A stretch of 64,000 bases of DNA. Source: Lachnospiraceae bacterium. Lineage in GTDB: Bacteria > Bacillota > Clostridia > Lachnospirales > Lachnospiraceae. The notes under the pieces are model-generated. The model was not told the DNA's origin, did no database searches, and worked only from the letters and a program-made list of their open reading frames with translations. Below, piece after piece: positions 9,070-18,130 of the stretch (positions within the stretch are counted from its first letter, which is position 1; each line of letters starts with the position of its first letter). Location: positions 62,001 to 126,000 of the forward strand of contig WRLH01000001.1 of NCBI GenBank assembly GCA_009777715.1, read 5' to 3'. Made by a program: the position numbers and the translations under genes.

Positions 9070-9422
9070 CAGTTCAGCCAAGCTCGATTTTGCTTTGCAA
9101 AACCTCGCTTTGGCAGAGTGCCAAATGGATTGAATTGTCATATGTTTTCCTATGCCAATTCAACCGCTTGGCATTGAATACAGTTCAGCCAAGCTCGATT
9201 TTGCTTTGCAAAACCTCGCTTTGGCAGAGTGCCAAATGGATTGAATCGTCATATGTTTTCCTATGCCAATCCAATCCGCTTGGCATTGAATACAGTTCAG
9301 CCAAGCTCGATTTTGCTTTGCAAAACCTCGCTTTGGCAGAGTGCCAAATGGATTGAATTGTCATATGTTTCCGGAAGCAAGCTTCCGTCTCCTATGACAA
9401 TTCAATCCGCTTGGCTGAACTG
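9070..9422. repeat. Three tandem copies of a cloverleaf-like palindromic repeat
   Basis: Units start at 9070, 9181 and 9293 (periods 111 and 112 bp; the last unit is 130 bp). Each contains CAGTTCAGCCAAGC, a TTTTGC-TTT-GCAAAA hairpin, a TTTGGC-AGAGT-GCCAAA hairpin and a GGATTGAATTG / CAATTCAA-type hairpin. The last unit closes with GCTTGGCTGAACTG, the exact complement of the opening 14-mer, so it can fold as a four-way junction. Its third arm carries an extra GGAAGC/GCTTCC hairpin. Apparent ORFs across this region (9024-9356 and 9229-9492) are repeats of the same peptide and are not genes. Confidence 0.85.
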
Positions 9423-9455
9423 TAAAAAAATTTTTAAAAATTTCTTAAATTTTAC

Positions 9456-9484
9456 TTTACAAACGATTAAATATAGGGTAAAAT
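9456..9484 (+). promoter_or_regulatory. Sigma-A-type promoter of the mraZ/dcw operon
   Basis: TTTACA (9456-9461), a 17-bp spacer and TAAAAT (9479-9484). The predicted start site (about 9491) coincides with the first MraZ box, so MraZ binding would block initiation. Confidence 0.7.
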
Positions 9485-9490
9485 CATCTT

Positions 9491-9530
9491 AAAGTGGTAA
9501 AAAGTGGTTGGAAGTGGTAGATAGTGGCGA
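9491..9530 (+). promoter_or_regulatory. MraZ operator: four 10-bp direct repeats
   Basis: Four consecutive 10-mers with GTGG at the same place: AAAGTGGTAA, AAAGTGGTTG, GAAGTGGTAG, ATAGTGGCGA. Exact one-turn spacing and the GTGG core are those of known MraZ boxes upstream of mraZ. This supports autorepression of the dcw operon by MraZ. Confidence 0.9.
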
Positions 9531-9635
9531 ATGCAACTGCAAAATGCATCTGCATTATTGCAACTGCCGGATAAGCTGCTAAATCAGACTGCTGAATCAC
9601 AAAATACGGTCTTAAAGGGTAATTGGTGACATATC

Positions 9636-10067
9636 GTGTTCATGGGTGAATACAATCACACGGTTGATGCAAAAGGAAGATTAATCATCCCGGCCAAATT
9701 CCGCGACAGCTTAGGCGAAGAGTTCGTGGTGTCAAAGGGCCTTGATGGTTGCTTATTCGTCCTTGCCAATAATGAATGGCAAAAATTCGTGGACAAGCTG
9801 TTAGCCCTGCCGACCGGAAACAAAGATGCCCGCCAGCTGACCCGCTACTTTCTTGCCGGGGCAGAAAATGTTTCGGTAGACAAGCAAGGCCGGATTCTGA
9901 TTTCGGAAGTTTTGCGCAAAGCAGCCGCGATTGATAAAGATGTCGTCGTTACCGGTTACGGCAACCGGATTGAAATCTGGAGCCGTGACAGATGGGAGGG
10001 CGTCATGGAAGATGTTGACGCTGAAGAAATCGCGGAAAAAATGGCGCTGCTCGGAATGGGAATATAG
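9636..10067 (+). CDS. mraZ: Transcriptional regulator/division-cluster protein MraZ
   Basis: First gene of the dcw cluster; a double SpoVT/AbrB-fold DNA-binding protein that forms rings and represses its own operon. The N-terminus MFMGEYNHTVDAKGRL and the second copy of the DxxGR motif (VDKQGRILI, about residue 85) are diagnostic. A GTG start at 9636 gives the canonical MFMGEY N-terminus; an ATG two codons later is the alternative. Length is 143 residues, as usual. Four MraZ boxes lie just upstream, and rsmH follows after 23 bp. Confidence 0.97.
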   Translation: MFMGEYNHTVDAKGRLIIPAKFRDSLGEEFVVSKGLDGCLFVLANNEWQKFVDKLLALPTGNKDARQLTRYFLAGAENVSVDKQGRILISEVLRKAAAIDKDVVVTGYGNRIEIWSRDRWEGVMEDVDAEEIAEKMALLGMGI

Positions 10068-10090
10068 CCTAGGGAAAGCAGGGAGCGTAC

Positions 10091-11083
10091 ATGAATTTTA
10101 CCCATACTCCGGTCTTGTTAAATGAAACAATCGCCGGGCTAAAAAATACTAACGGATTCATAAACCCCATGGGAACATATGTTGACGGAACTTTAGGCGG
10201 CGGCGGACATTCTTTAGAAATCGCGAAAATGCTTGACGAAAAAGGATTGCTAATCGGAATAGACCAAGATGAAGCCGCTATCACCGCGGCTACTGAACGC
10301 CTAGCCGGACACAGCGGAAAAATAAAAATAATCCGCGGCAATTACAGCAATACAAAGAATATTTTGGCAGAACTTAATATTAGCGCGATTGACGGAATGA
10401 TTCTTGACCTTGGCGTTTCCTCATACCAGCTTGATGACCCGGAACGCGGCTTCTCCTACAAGACGGACACCGCCCTTGATATGCGGATGGACAGGCGGCA
10501 GGGCCTAAGCGCAAGGGAAATCATTAATGACTACAGCGAAATGGATTTATACCGGGTCATCCGCGATTATGGCGAAGAAAAATTTGCCAAGAATATTGCC
10601 AAACATATTAATAGAGAAAGAATAATCGCCCCGATTGAAACAACCGGACAGCTGAATGAAATTATCAAGGCTGCGATACCAGCCAAAATGCGAGTGGAGG
10701 GCGGACATCCCTCAAAGCGGACCTTTCAAGCTATCCGCATTGAATGCAACCGGGAATTGGCGATTTTAAAAGATACTTTAGACGGACTGGTTGATTTGCT
10801 GAAACCGGGCGGAAGACTGGCAATCATCACCTTTCATTCATTGGAAGACCGGATTGTCAAGACTGTGTTCAAAAAAAATGAAAGCCCTTGTACCTGCCCA
10901 GCTAGTTTTCCCATCTGTATCTGCAAAAAGATAAGCCAGGGCAAGGTAATAACAAGAAAGCCAGTCACAGCCAGCCCTTTGGAGCTTGAGAATAACAAAA
11001 GGGCAAAAAGCGCAAAGCTGCGCATTTTTGAAAAAAATGAACGCCCCGACCTGCACAGTGTACCCGGAGACAGTACCATGTAG
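10091..11083 (+). CDS. rsmH: 16S rRNA (cytosine(1402)-N4)-methyltransferase
   Basis: SAM-dependent methyltransferase that adds the N4-methyl group on C1402 of 16S rRNA. Visible: [10 protein letters not shown] at the N-terminus, the SAM-binding motif [33 protein letters not shown], and near the C-terminus [14 protein letters not shown]. At 330 residues it is slightly longer than average but complete. The start ATG follows AGGGAG. It lies directly behind mraZ and ahead of ftsL, the standard dcw order. Confidence 0.97.
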   Translation: MNFTHTPVLLNETIAGLKNTNGFINPMGTYVDGTLGGGGHSLEIAKMLDEKGLLIGIDQDEAAITAATERLAGHSGKIKIIRGNYSNTKNILAELNISAIDGMILDLGVSSYQLDDPERGFSYKTDTALDMRMDRRQGLSAREIINDYSEMDLYRVIRDYGEEKFAKNIAKHINRERIIAPIETTGQLNEIIKAAIPAKMRVEGGHPSKRTFQAIRIECNRELAILKDTLDGLVDLLKPGGRLAIITFHSLEDRIVKTVFKKNESPCTCPASFPICICKKISQGKVITRKPVTASPLELENNKRAKSAKLRIFEKNERPDLHSVPGDSTM

Positions 11084-11117
11084 ACATGACTAAAATTAAG
11101 TAATGAAAGGGATTTCT

Positions 11118-11621
11118 ATGAGTACTCACGGAAGAAAGAATACTTACTATGCCGATTCAAACCATCGAAACACAGGCAACTTGACCGAGGGTAATGTGGT
11201 GCGGAAAATTAAGCCAGCAGCACCAGCACCAGCAAGAATTACGGTCGTCCCCCGGAAGCCAAAGAAAAAGAGCGTAAGGCATCTTAAAAACCGCGACAAA
11301 GCCCGCTATATGGATTTGGGTTATGTTTTGTTTTTGGTTTGCGCCTTGGTTGTTTCCGCTTTTACCTTATACAATTATCTTGGCTTGCAGTCGGAAATCA
11401 CCAATTCGGTCAAGCAGATTGCCAGCTTGGAACGTGAGCTAAATAATTTAAGGCTTGCAAATGAGGAAAATCATAGTAGAATAATTAATAACGTTGACCT
11501 TGATTATATCCGCCAGATTGCGATTCAAGAACTGGGAATGATTTATCCGATTGAGGGGCAAATCCTTGAATTTGCTGGCAATAATACCGATTTTGTCAGA
11601 CAGCTTAATCCTTTGCCGTAG
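11118..11621 (+). CDS. ftsL: FtsL-like cell division protein (septum formation initiator family)
   Basis: Small bitopic division protein of the FtsL/FtsB class. A basic cytoplasmic N-terminus with a KPKKKS patch is followed by one membrane helix (YVLFLVCALVVSAFTLYNYL, about residues 75-94) and a coiled coil (SLERELNNLRLANEENHSR) ending in the family segment IAIQELGMIYP. The ATG at 11118 is preferred because AAAGGGA lies 5 nt upstream; an upstream in-frame ATG at 11103 overlaps that site. It sits between rsmH and the first PBP, exactly where ftsL is expected. It should complex with FtsQ (DivIB) and FtsB/DivIC. Confidence 0.88.
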   Translation: MSTHGRKNTYYADSNHRNTGNLTEGNVVRKIKPAAPAPARITVVPRKPKKKSVRHLKNRDKARYMDLGYVLFLVCALVVSAFTLYNYLGLQSEITNSVKQIASLERELNNLRLANEENHSRIINNVDLDYIRQIAIQELGMIYPIEGQILEFAGNNTDFVRQLNPLP

Positions 11622-11723
11622 TCAGCGTTAGAAGAAAACATTAAGCCCCTGCATTTCACAAGCGGAGCTTGTGAAAACTGCAAAAAACTAAAGTTTTTAA
11701 ATAAAAATTAATAAACTAATAAT

Positions 11724-13913
11724 ATGAAAAAAATAAGCGAACTAAAAGAGCAAAAATTCACAAGGAAAATGCAAAAAAAGCTGGTAATACTAGTTGGGCT
11801 GGTATTCCTTGCTTTTTTTGGTTTGTCATTCCAATTATTTTTGATAAACCGCGATAGCGGCGAGCAGTACAAAAAACAAGTTTTGTCCCAGCAAAGATAT
11901 GACAGCAGTACGATTCCTTATCGCCGGGGGGCGATTCTTGATTCCCGCGGGACAACCCTTGCCCTTAGCGAAAAAGTATATAATATTGTCCTTGATGCAA
12001 GGGCATTGCTTGAGCGGGGGGATTTTCTTGAGCCGACCTTAACGGCCTTAAACACGCATTTTAATTTGGATTCCGGCACTATCAGGTCTTTTGTCCAAGC
12101 AAACCCCTCTTCGCAGTACCACGTCCTTTTGCGCCGGATGTCTTATGATGAAATAGCTGATTTCCGCAGCTTGCAAGCTGACCGCTCCAATAATATCCGC
12201 GGAATATGGTTTGAGGAAGAGTACCGGAGAGTTTATCCTAATTCTTCGCTGGCTAGCCATGTGATTGGTTTTACGACCAGGGACGGCCAAGGCCTTTATG
12301 GCTTGGAGCGGTTTTATGATGAAATTTTGCGGGGGACGAACGGCCGCGAATATGGCTTCCTCAATGAAGATTCAGAGCTTGAGCGGACTACGATTGCTTC
12401 AATTGACGGAAACAGCATTGTGACAACAATTGATTCCAATATCCAAGCAATAACGGAAAAGTATTTAAGAAGATTTGCCGAAGAAAGAACCGACAACTAC
12501 CGCGAGGGGAATGGCGCGTTTAATGCCAGCGCGATTATTATGGAGGTTGACACAGGCAATATTCTGGCAATGGCTTCTTACCCGGATTTTGATTTAAATG
12601 ATGTCCGCAATACTGACCGGATCATCGGAATGCAAATGCTTGATACTGACGGAAGAAGAATAATTCCGGCCACGGTGATAAGCCAAGAAAATATGGCCCT
12701 GATGAGCGAAGAGCAGATTAATATGAATCTTAATGCGCTGTGGCGTAACTTTGCGATTACTGATACTTTTGAGCCGGGTTCGGTCGTAAAGCCTTTTACG
12801 GTTGCAACAGGGCTTGAAAGCGGCAGGATTACCGGGAATGAGCATTTCCGCTGTGACGGCTTTTTAGAAATTGATGAATACAAAATCCATTGCAACCGGA
12901 TTTATGGGCATGATGATGTTTCGGTCGCCCGCGGCGTAGAGGTTTCATGCAACGTTGCAATGATGCATATTGCCCGGATCATCGGCCGTGATCTTTTTGT
13001 CGATTTTCAGCGCAAATTCAATTTTGGCTTGCGGACAAACATTGATTTAGAGGGCGAGGCTAGGACAGCTTCACTTGTTTACAATAAAAGCAATATGCGG
13101 ATTACGGAACTGGCCACTTGCTCATTCGGGCAAGGTTTTAATGCAACAATGATTCAAATGATAACCGGATTCTGCTCGCTGGTTAATGGGGGGAATTATT
13201 ATGAACCCCGCCTTGTCAGCAAAATTGTCAGCCCAACCGGAGCAACGGTCAGGAATATTGAGCCGCGTTTGCTAAAGCAGACTATTTCCAGCGAGACTTC
13301 GGATATTATCCGGATGCAATTAATAGAAGCCGTCGTTGGGGAAGAGGGAACAGGAATTAGCGCAAGGCCGGCCGGGTATATTATCGGGGGCAAAACCGGG
13401 ACGGCGGAAATGGTGCCGCGTGATAAAGTGAATTACGTTGTTTCTTTTATGGGCTTTGCCCCGGTTGACAATCCCCGGATTGCAATTTATGTTGTGGTTG
13501 ACCGCCCCAATGAAAGAGCCCAGGACAGCGCAAGACACGCAACCGGAATCGTCCGCAATATTTTGACCGAGGTCTTGCCTTATCTTAATATTTATATGAC
13601 CGAAGAATTGAGTGAAAAAGAAAGAGAAGAGCTAGAAGCCTTGCAACTAGAAATTCTTTCGCCCATCGTTCCGGGGAGTGAGGAAGATGAAGATGAGGGG
13701 GATATCAATGAAGAAGATTTAGAGCTGCCCCCAGCCGCAAGGGCCGCCGTCTGGCGGACTTTCCCGGTTGACCAAGAAACTGGTTATGCCGTTGATCCTG
13801 ATACCGGGGCATTCGTAGACCGCGAGACCGGGGTCTCAATTGGCGGAAGCTTTACCAGTCCCGGCTTTGACATTCTTCCGCCTGTCGGCGGGATAGATGA
13901 TGAACCGCCCTAA
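11724..13913 (+). CDS. ftsI: Division-specific class B penicillin-binding protein (FtsI/PBP2B type)
   Basis: Septal peptidoglycan transpeptidase. After a short cytoplasmic tail and one membrane helix (about residues 20-42) comes the dimerisation/pedestal domain (PYRRGAILDSRG) and the transpeptidase domain with all three motifs: SxxK in EPGSVVKPFT, SxN in EVSCNVAMM, and KTG in GGKTGTAEM. The protein has 729 residues because of an acidic C-terminal tail with repeated DxxTGxxVD-like units (about residues 640-729) instead of PASTA domains. It is the first of two adjacent class B PBPs. Ribosome site is weak (start ATG in AATATGAAAAAAATAAG). Confidence 0.93.
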   Translation: MKKISELKEQKFTRKMQKKLVILVGLVFLAFFGLSFQLFLINRDSGEQYKKQVLSQQRYDSSTIPYRRGAILDSRGTTLALSEKVYNIVLDARALLERGDFLEPTLTALNTHFNLDSGTIRSFVQANPSSQYHVLLRRMSYDEIADFRSLQADRSNNIRGIWFEEEYRRVYPNSSLASHVIGFTTRDGQGLYGLERFYDEILRGTNGREYGFLNEDSELERTTIASIDGNSIVTTIDSNIQAITEKYLRRFAEERTDNYREGNGAFNASAIIMEVDTGNILAMASYPDFDLNDVRNTDRIIGMQMLDTDGRRIIPATVISQENMALMSEEQINMNLNALWRNFAITDTFEPGSVVKPFTVATGLESGRITGNEHFRCDGFLEIDEYKIHCNRIYGHDDVSVARGVEVSCNVAMMHIARIIGRDLFVDFQRKFNFGLRTNIDLEGEARTASLVYNKSNMRITELATCSFGQGFNATMIQMITGFCSLVNGGNYYEPRLVSKIVSPTGATVRNIEPRLLKQTISSETSDIIRMQLIEAVVGEEGTGISARPAGYIIGGKTGTAEMVPRDKVNYVVSFMGFAPVDNPRIAIYVVVDRPNERAQDSARHATGIVRNILTEVLPYLNIYMTEELSEKEREELEALQLEILSPIVPGSEEDEDEGDINEEDLELPPAARAAVWRTFPVDQETGYAVDPDTGAFVDRETGVSIGGSFTSPGFDILPPVGGIDDEPP

Positions 13914-13972
13914 GACATAATGAAGCGTGAAAAGACATAAGATTATATCAATACCTGTAACCGAGGCTAGCT

Positions 13973-15706
13973 ATGCCGGAAAGAGAAACGGCAAGGAATA
14001 AAACCCATAACCGCCACAAGATCGTGATTGTTTTTTTCCTTTGTACGATCGTATTTTTGCTTTTGGCAGGACGGCTTGGCTACTTGATGATAATAAGCTC
14101 CGAGCATTATACGGAAAGGGCGAAAAGCTTACACGAGCGGGAACGGAGCATTAAGGCGGCCAGAGGGCGGATAATTGACGCAAAAGGCACGGTTATTGCC
14201 GACAACAAAACGGTTTGCACCATCTCCGTCATCCACAACCAGATAACAGACCCAGAGGGGGTAATAGCCGCCCTGTCAAGGGAACTAGGCCTATCAGAGG
14301 ATTTTGTCAGAAGAAGAGTCGAAAAATATACATCAATTGAACGAATCAGGAGCAATGTCGATAAAACCATCGGCGACCGGATCAGGGATTTGGGGCTAGA
14401 TGGCGTAAAGGTTGACGATGATTATAAACGCTATTATCCTTATGGATCGCTTGCTTCAAAGGTGCTTGGATTTACTGGCGGCGACAATCAAGGCATTATT
14501 GGCTTGGAAGTAAAGTATGAGGAATACCTGATGGGCATTCCGGGTACAATACTGACGGTAACTGACGCCAAAGGGGTTGAGATAAGCACGCAAGGTGAAG
14601 AGCGGATTGAGCCAGTAAGCGGCAGCGATTTGCATTTAAGCCTTGACATCAATATCCAAAGCTATGCAACCCAGCTTGCAATGCAGGTAATGGAAAACAA
14701 AGAAGCCGAAGGTGTTTCAATCATCGTCATGAATCCAAGTAACGGTGAAATCATTGCCATGGTTGACGCTCCCGAATTTGATTTGAATGCCCCTTTTAGT
14801 TTGCCCTTAGAATACCAAGAGGCTGATCTTACATCAGAAGAAACGCAAAATGTTTTAAATGGCATTTGGCGGAACAGCTGTATTAATGATACTTATGAAC
14901 CCGGTTCAGCTTTTAAGATAATGACGGCTGCCGCTGGCCTTTCCGGCGGGGTGCTTTCACTTTCTGACACGTTTTCTTGTCCCGGTTACATCATGGTTGA
15001 AGACCGCCGGATGCGCTGCCATAAGCCGGGGGGGCATGGCGGCCAGGATTTTACGGAAGCAACCAAAAATAGCTGCAATCCAGCTTTTGTCACCGTTGGC
15101 TTGCGTTTAGGCGTTGACAATTTTTATCATTATTTTGAAAAGTTCGGCTTGCTTAAAAAAACCGGGATTGACCTGCCCGGCGAAGCTAATACGATTATGC
15201 ACAAAAAAGAAAATATGAAAGCCGTTGAGCTTGCAACTGTTTCATTCGGGCAATCGTTTCAGGTCACGCCAATCCAGATGGCGGTGACGGTGGCTTCGCT
15301 TGTGAATGGCGGAAACCGGATTACGCCCCATTTTGCGGTAAAGTCGGTTGGCCAAGAGGGGGAAGAGATATTCATGTACCCCTACACCGAGGATATTATT
15401 TCCGATGAGGTTGGCGGAATCCTTAGGGAAATCCTCGAAGAAACCGTTGCTGACGGTACTGGGCGTAATGCTTATGTTGAGGGGTGGCACGTCGCAGGCA
15501 AAACAGCAACAAGCCAAACGCTTCCCCGCGGCAGCGGAAAATATATTGCTTCGTTCGTTGCTTTTGCCCCGGCTTATGACCCGCAGATTTTGGCTCTGGT
15601 CATTATCAACAATCCGCAAGGGGTTTACTATGGCGGGCAGGTGGCAGCCCCGGTCGTGAAGCATTTATTTGAGAATATTTTGCCTTACGCGCTAGAAAAG
15701 CCGTAG
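13973..15706 (+). CDS. Class B PBP, SpoVD/FtsI type, with a KTA instead of KTG motif
   Basis: Second class B transpeptidase of the cluster, probably the SpoVD-like spore-cortex or second septal enzyme. It shows one membrane helix (about residues 18-42), the pedestal motif AARGRIIDAKG, SxxK in EPGSAFKIMTA and SxN in NSCNPAFV. The third motif reads AGKTATSQT, so the invariant Gly of KTG is Ala. This variant may be shared by related Clostridia but should be checked. Length is 577 residues, with no PASTA domain. It is directly upstream of mraY, as spoVD is in Bacillus, where spoVD-murE-mraY is the order; murE is absent here. Confidence 0.88.
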   Translation: MPERETARNKTHNRHKIVIVFFLCTIVFLLLAGRLGYLMIISSEHYTERAKSLHERERSIKAARGRIIDAKGTVIADNKTVCTISVIHNQITDPEGVIAALSRELGLSEDFVRRRVEKYTSIERIRSNVDKTIGDRIRDLGLDGVKVDDDYKRYYPYGSLASKVLGFTGGDNQGIIGLEVKYEEYLMGIPGTILTVTDAKGVEISTQGEERIEPVSGSDLHLSLDINIQSYATQLAMQVMENKEAEGVSIIVMNPSNGEIIAMVDAPEFDLNAPFSLPLEYQEADLTSEETQNVLNGIWRNSCINDTYEPGSAFKIMTAAAGLSGGVLSLSDTFSCPGYIMVEDRRMRCHKPGGHGGQDFTEATKNSCNPAFVTVGLRLGVDNFYHYFEKFGLLKKTGIDLPGEANTIMHKKENMKAVELATVSFGQSFQVTPIQMAVTVASLVNGGNRITPHFAVKSVGQEGEEIFMYPYTEDIISDEVGGILREILEETVADGTGRNAYVEGWHVAGKTATSQTLPRGSGKYIASFVAFAPAYDPQILALVIINNPQGVYYGGQVAAPVVKHLFENILPYALEKP

Positions 15707-15737
15707 CAGTCTTCTATACAACATAGAGGGGGCAAGC

Positions 15738-15766
15738 TTGCATCCGCCCGCAAGATAGTGTATAAT
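15738..15766 (+). promoter_or_regulatory. Internal promoter before mraY
   Basis: TTGCAT (15738-15743), 17-bp spacer, TATAAT (15761-15766). It would give mraY-murD-ftsW a supply of transcripts independent of the MraZ-controlled promoter. Confidence 0.65.
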
Positions 15767-15791
15767 AACTAAGTTAGGAGTGACGAAAAAT

Positions 15792-16757
15792 ATGTTCACA
15801 GATTATCAGGTCATCATCCCGGTCGTCATCGCATTTGTGATAAGCGTTGTCTTAGGGCCGATTATGATACCGATTTTGAAAAAGATAAAAATTGGCCAGA
15901 TGGTCCGTGATGACGGCCCATCGTCCCACCTTAAAAAAGCCGGGACGCCAACGATGGGCGGCTTATTTATCTTAGGAAGCATTTTAATCACCTCACTTTT
16001 ATATGTAAAAGACTATCCCAAAATCATCCCGATTCTCTTTACCGTCCTTGGTTTTGGCTTGATCGGCTTTTTAGATGATTACCTAAAAGTAGTCCTTAAG
16101 CGTTCGCTAGGCTTAAAAGCTTGGCAGAAAATGCTGGGCCAGTTCCTTGTTACCGGAATACTTGCCTTTTATCTGGTCAATGTCCTTGATACCCAATTAG
16201 CAATGAAAATACCCTTTACAAACGGCATTTTTCTTGACTTTGGCCATCTTAATATTCCGCTTTTGTTTTTTATTGTCATTGGCTGTGTTAACGGGACTAA
16301 CTTTACTGATGGCCTTGACGGCCTGCTTGGCAGCGTAACTGTGCTTGTCGCAACCTTTTTTGCGGTGGTATCAATTGGGATGGAAGCCGGAATCGCCCCC
16401 TTAGCTTGTGCGGTAGTTGGCGCGTTGCTTGGCTTTTTGCTTTTTAATGTCCACCCGGCCAGCGTTTTCATGGGTGATACCGGGTCGCTTGCGTTGGGCG
16501 GATTTGTGGCGGCAAGTGCTTACCTTACCCAGCTCCAGCTTTTTATCCCGATTGTTGGTTTTGTGTATGTCATTGAAGTAGTTTCCGTGATTATCCAAGT
16601 CGGGTACTTTAAATTAAGCGGCGGAAAACGGGTCTTTAAAATGGCGCCAATCCACCATCACTTTGAATTATGCGGCTGGAAAGAAACCAAGGTAGTAGCT
16701 GTTTTTTCAATTATTACCGCGATTTTATGTATTATCGGCTTGATAGGGCTTAATTAA
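15792..16757 (+). CDS. mraY: Phospho-N-acetylmuramoyl-pentapeptide transferase
   Basis: Polytopic membrane enzyme that joins phospho-MurNAc-pentapeptide to undecaprenyl phosphate, making lipid I. Visible landmarks: GPIMIPILKKIKIGQ and the KKAGTPTMGG loop near the N-terminus, the DDYLK catalytic Asp pair, TNFTDGLDGL, the FMGDTGSLALGG loop, and the APIHHHFELCGWKE His motif near the C-terminus. The ATG at 15792 is preferred; a GTG at 15780 overlaps the TAGGAG ribosome site. Its stop overlaps the murD start (TAATG), indicating translational coupling. Confidence 0.97.
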   Translation: MFTDYQVIIPVVIAFVISVVLGPIMIPILKKIKIGQMVRDDGPSSHLKKAGTPTMGGLFILGSILITSLLYVKDYPKIIPILFTVLGFGLIGFLDDYLKVVLKRSLGLKAWQKMLGQFLVTGILAFYLVNVLDTQLAMKIPFTNGIFLDFGHLNIPLLFFIVIGCVNGTNFTDGLDGLLGSVTVLVATFFAVVSIGMEAGIAPLACAVVGALLGFLLFNVHPASVFMGDTGSLALGGFVAASAYLTQLQLFIPIVGFVYVIEVVSVIIQVGYFKLSGGKRVFKMAPIHHHFELCGWKETKVVAVFSIITAILCIIGLIGLN

Positions 16758-18112
16758 TGGACAATCAATTTAAGGACAAAAAAATATTGGTTTTTGGCGC
16801 GGGGGTGAGCGGTATCAGCGCGGCAAGATTGCTGGCAAAGATTGGGGCGGTTCCGCTTCTTTATGATGGGGGCAAAACGGAAGATGAGATTAAAGAAAAA
16901 TTAGCCCCGGGGCTAAAGATACCTATTTATACGAAAAGTTTACCGCCTGATGACATCGTAAAAAGCCTCGCGCTGGTGGTAGTCAGTCCCGGAGTAAACC
17001 TTGAGGACCCTTCGCTTAGAAAATTAACAGAAGCAGGAATCCCGGTTATCGGTGAAATTGAGCTTGCTTACATAAATGCCCGCGGCCGGATAATTGCGAT
17101 TACCGGGACGAATGGGAAAACAACAACCGTCTCTTTGGTTGGTGAAATTATGAAAGCCCATTTTTCCAAGGTTTTTGTGGCCGGAAATATCGGCCAGCCG
17201 TTTTGTGATATTGCCTTGGAAGCAACTGATGAAAGCATAATCGTGTTGGAAATCTCCAGTTTCCAGCTTGAAACGATAAAAACGTTTACGCCTTTTATTG
17301 CAGCGATTTTGAACGTCACGCCCGACCATTTTGACCGCCACAAAACAATCGAAAATTACCGCCGGATCAAAGAGCGGATTGCTGAAAACCAAGATAAAAC
17401 AAAAATATGTGTCTTAAGCCTTGATAATGAGCATACCGCTTTATTTGCCCCCAAATGCCCGGCCAAAGTAATGGGTTTTTCGGCCGTCAGAGAATTAAAT
17501 AACGGGTGTTATTTAAAGAATGAAACTATTTATTATTGCGAGAATGGCAGAAAAGAAATTATACTTAAGACAAGTGAGACCAAGCTCGTTGGCAGCGGCA
17601 ATATGGAAAATATCATGGCGGCGTTCCTTATCGGCATGGAAATGGGGATTTCGCGGGGAACAATTTTATCCGCGATTAGGAATTTCCCGCCAGTAAAACA
17701 CAGGCTTGAATATGTTGCGGCTATCAATGGTGTTGATTATTATAATGATTCCAAAGCAACTAATCCGGACGCGGCCAGCCATGGAATCAAGGCGATGACA
17801 AAGCCAACAATCCTAATTGCCGGAGGCTCGGACAAAAAAACTGATTATGCCTTATGGCTAAGTGAATGCCGGGCCAGAATAAAAGCCCTCGTTTTAATCG
17901 GCGAAACAAAAGAAGCAATTTTTGCCAGTGCTTTAAAGGCCGGAATAACAAAGATACATAAAGCAGAAACAATGAATGAAGCAATTGCACTTAGTAAAAA
18001 AATAGCCGTCTGCGGTGACGCTGTTTTACTTTCGCCTGCGTGTGCCAGCTATGATATGTTTAATAATTACGAAGAACGCGGGGATAAATTTAAAGAAATT
18101 GTGTTAAGTTAA
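16757..18112 (+). CDS. murD: UDP-N-acetylmuramoylalanine--D-glutamate ligase
   Basis: Cytoplasmic Mur ligase adding D-Glu to UDP-MurNAc-L-Ala. Visible: N-terminal Rossmann-like domain (VFGAGVSGISAARLL), the Mur ligase ATP loop ITGTNGKTTTV (about residue 115), EISSFQLE, the LNVTPDHFDRH segment, and the C-terminal KATNPDAASHGI and IAGGSDKKTDY motifs. 451 residues, complete. It overlaps mraY by the TAATG junction and is followed by ftsW after 18 bp. Confidence 0.97.
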   Translation: MDNQFKDKKILVFGAGVSGISAARLLAKIGAVPLLYDGGKTEDEIKEKLAPGLKIPIYTKSLPPDDIVKSLALVVVSPGVNLEDPSLRKLTEAGIPVIGEIELAYINARGRIIAITGTNGKTTTVSLVGEIMKAHFSKVFVAGNIGQPFCDIALEATDESIIVLEISSFQLETIKTFTPFIAAILNVTPDHFDRHKTIENYRRIKERIAENQDKTKICVLSLDNEHTALFAPKCPAKVMGFSAVRELNNGCYLKNETIYYCENGRKEIILKTSETKLVGSGNMENIMAAFLIGMEMGISRGTILSAIRNFPPVKHRLEYVAAINGVDYYNDSKATNPDAASHGIKAMTKPTILIAGGSDKKTDYALWLSECRARIKALVLIGETKEAIFASALKAGITKIHKAETMNEAIALSKKIAVCGDAVLLSPACASYDMFNNYEERGDKFKEIVLS

Positions 18113-18130
18113 GCCATAAAGGAGTGCATT

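Noticed and set aside
9024-9492. ORFs of 110 and 87 residues with repeated peptide units
   Set aside because: They are translations of the tandem palindromic repeat (units of about 111 bp), with no ribosome site; the same peptide recurs three times.
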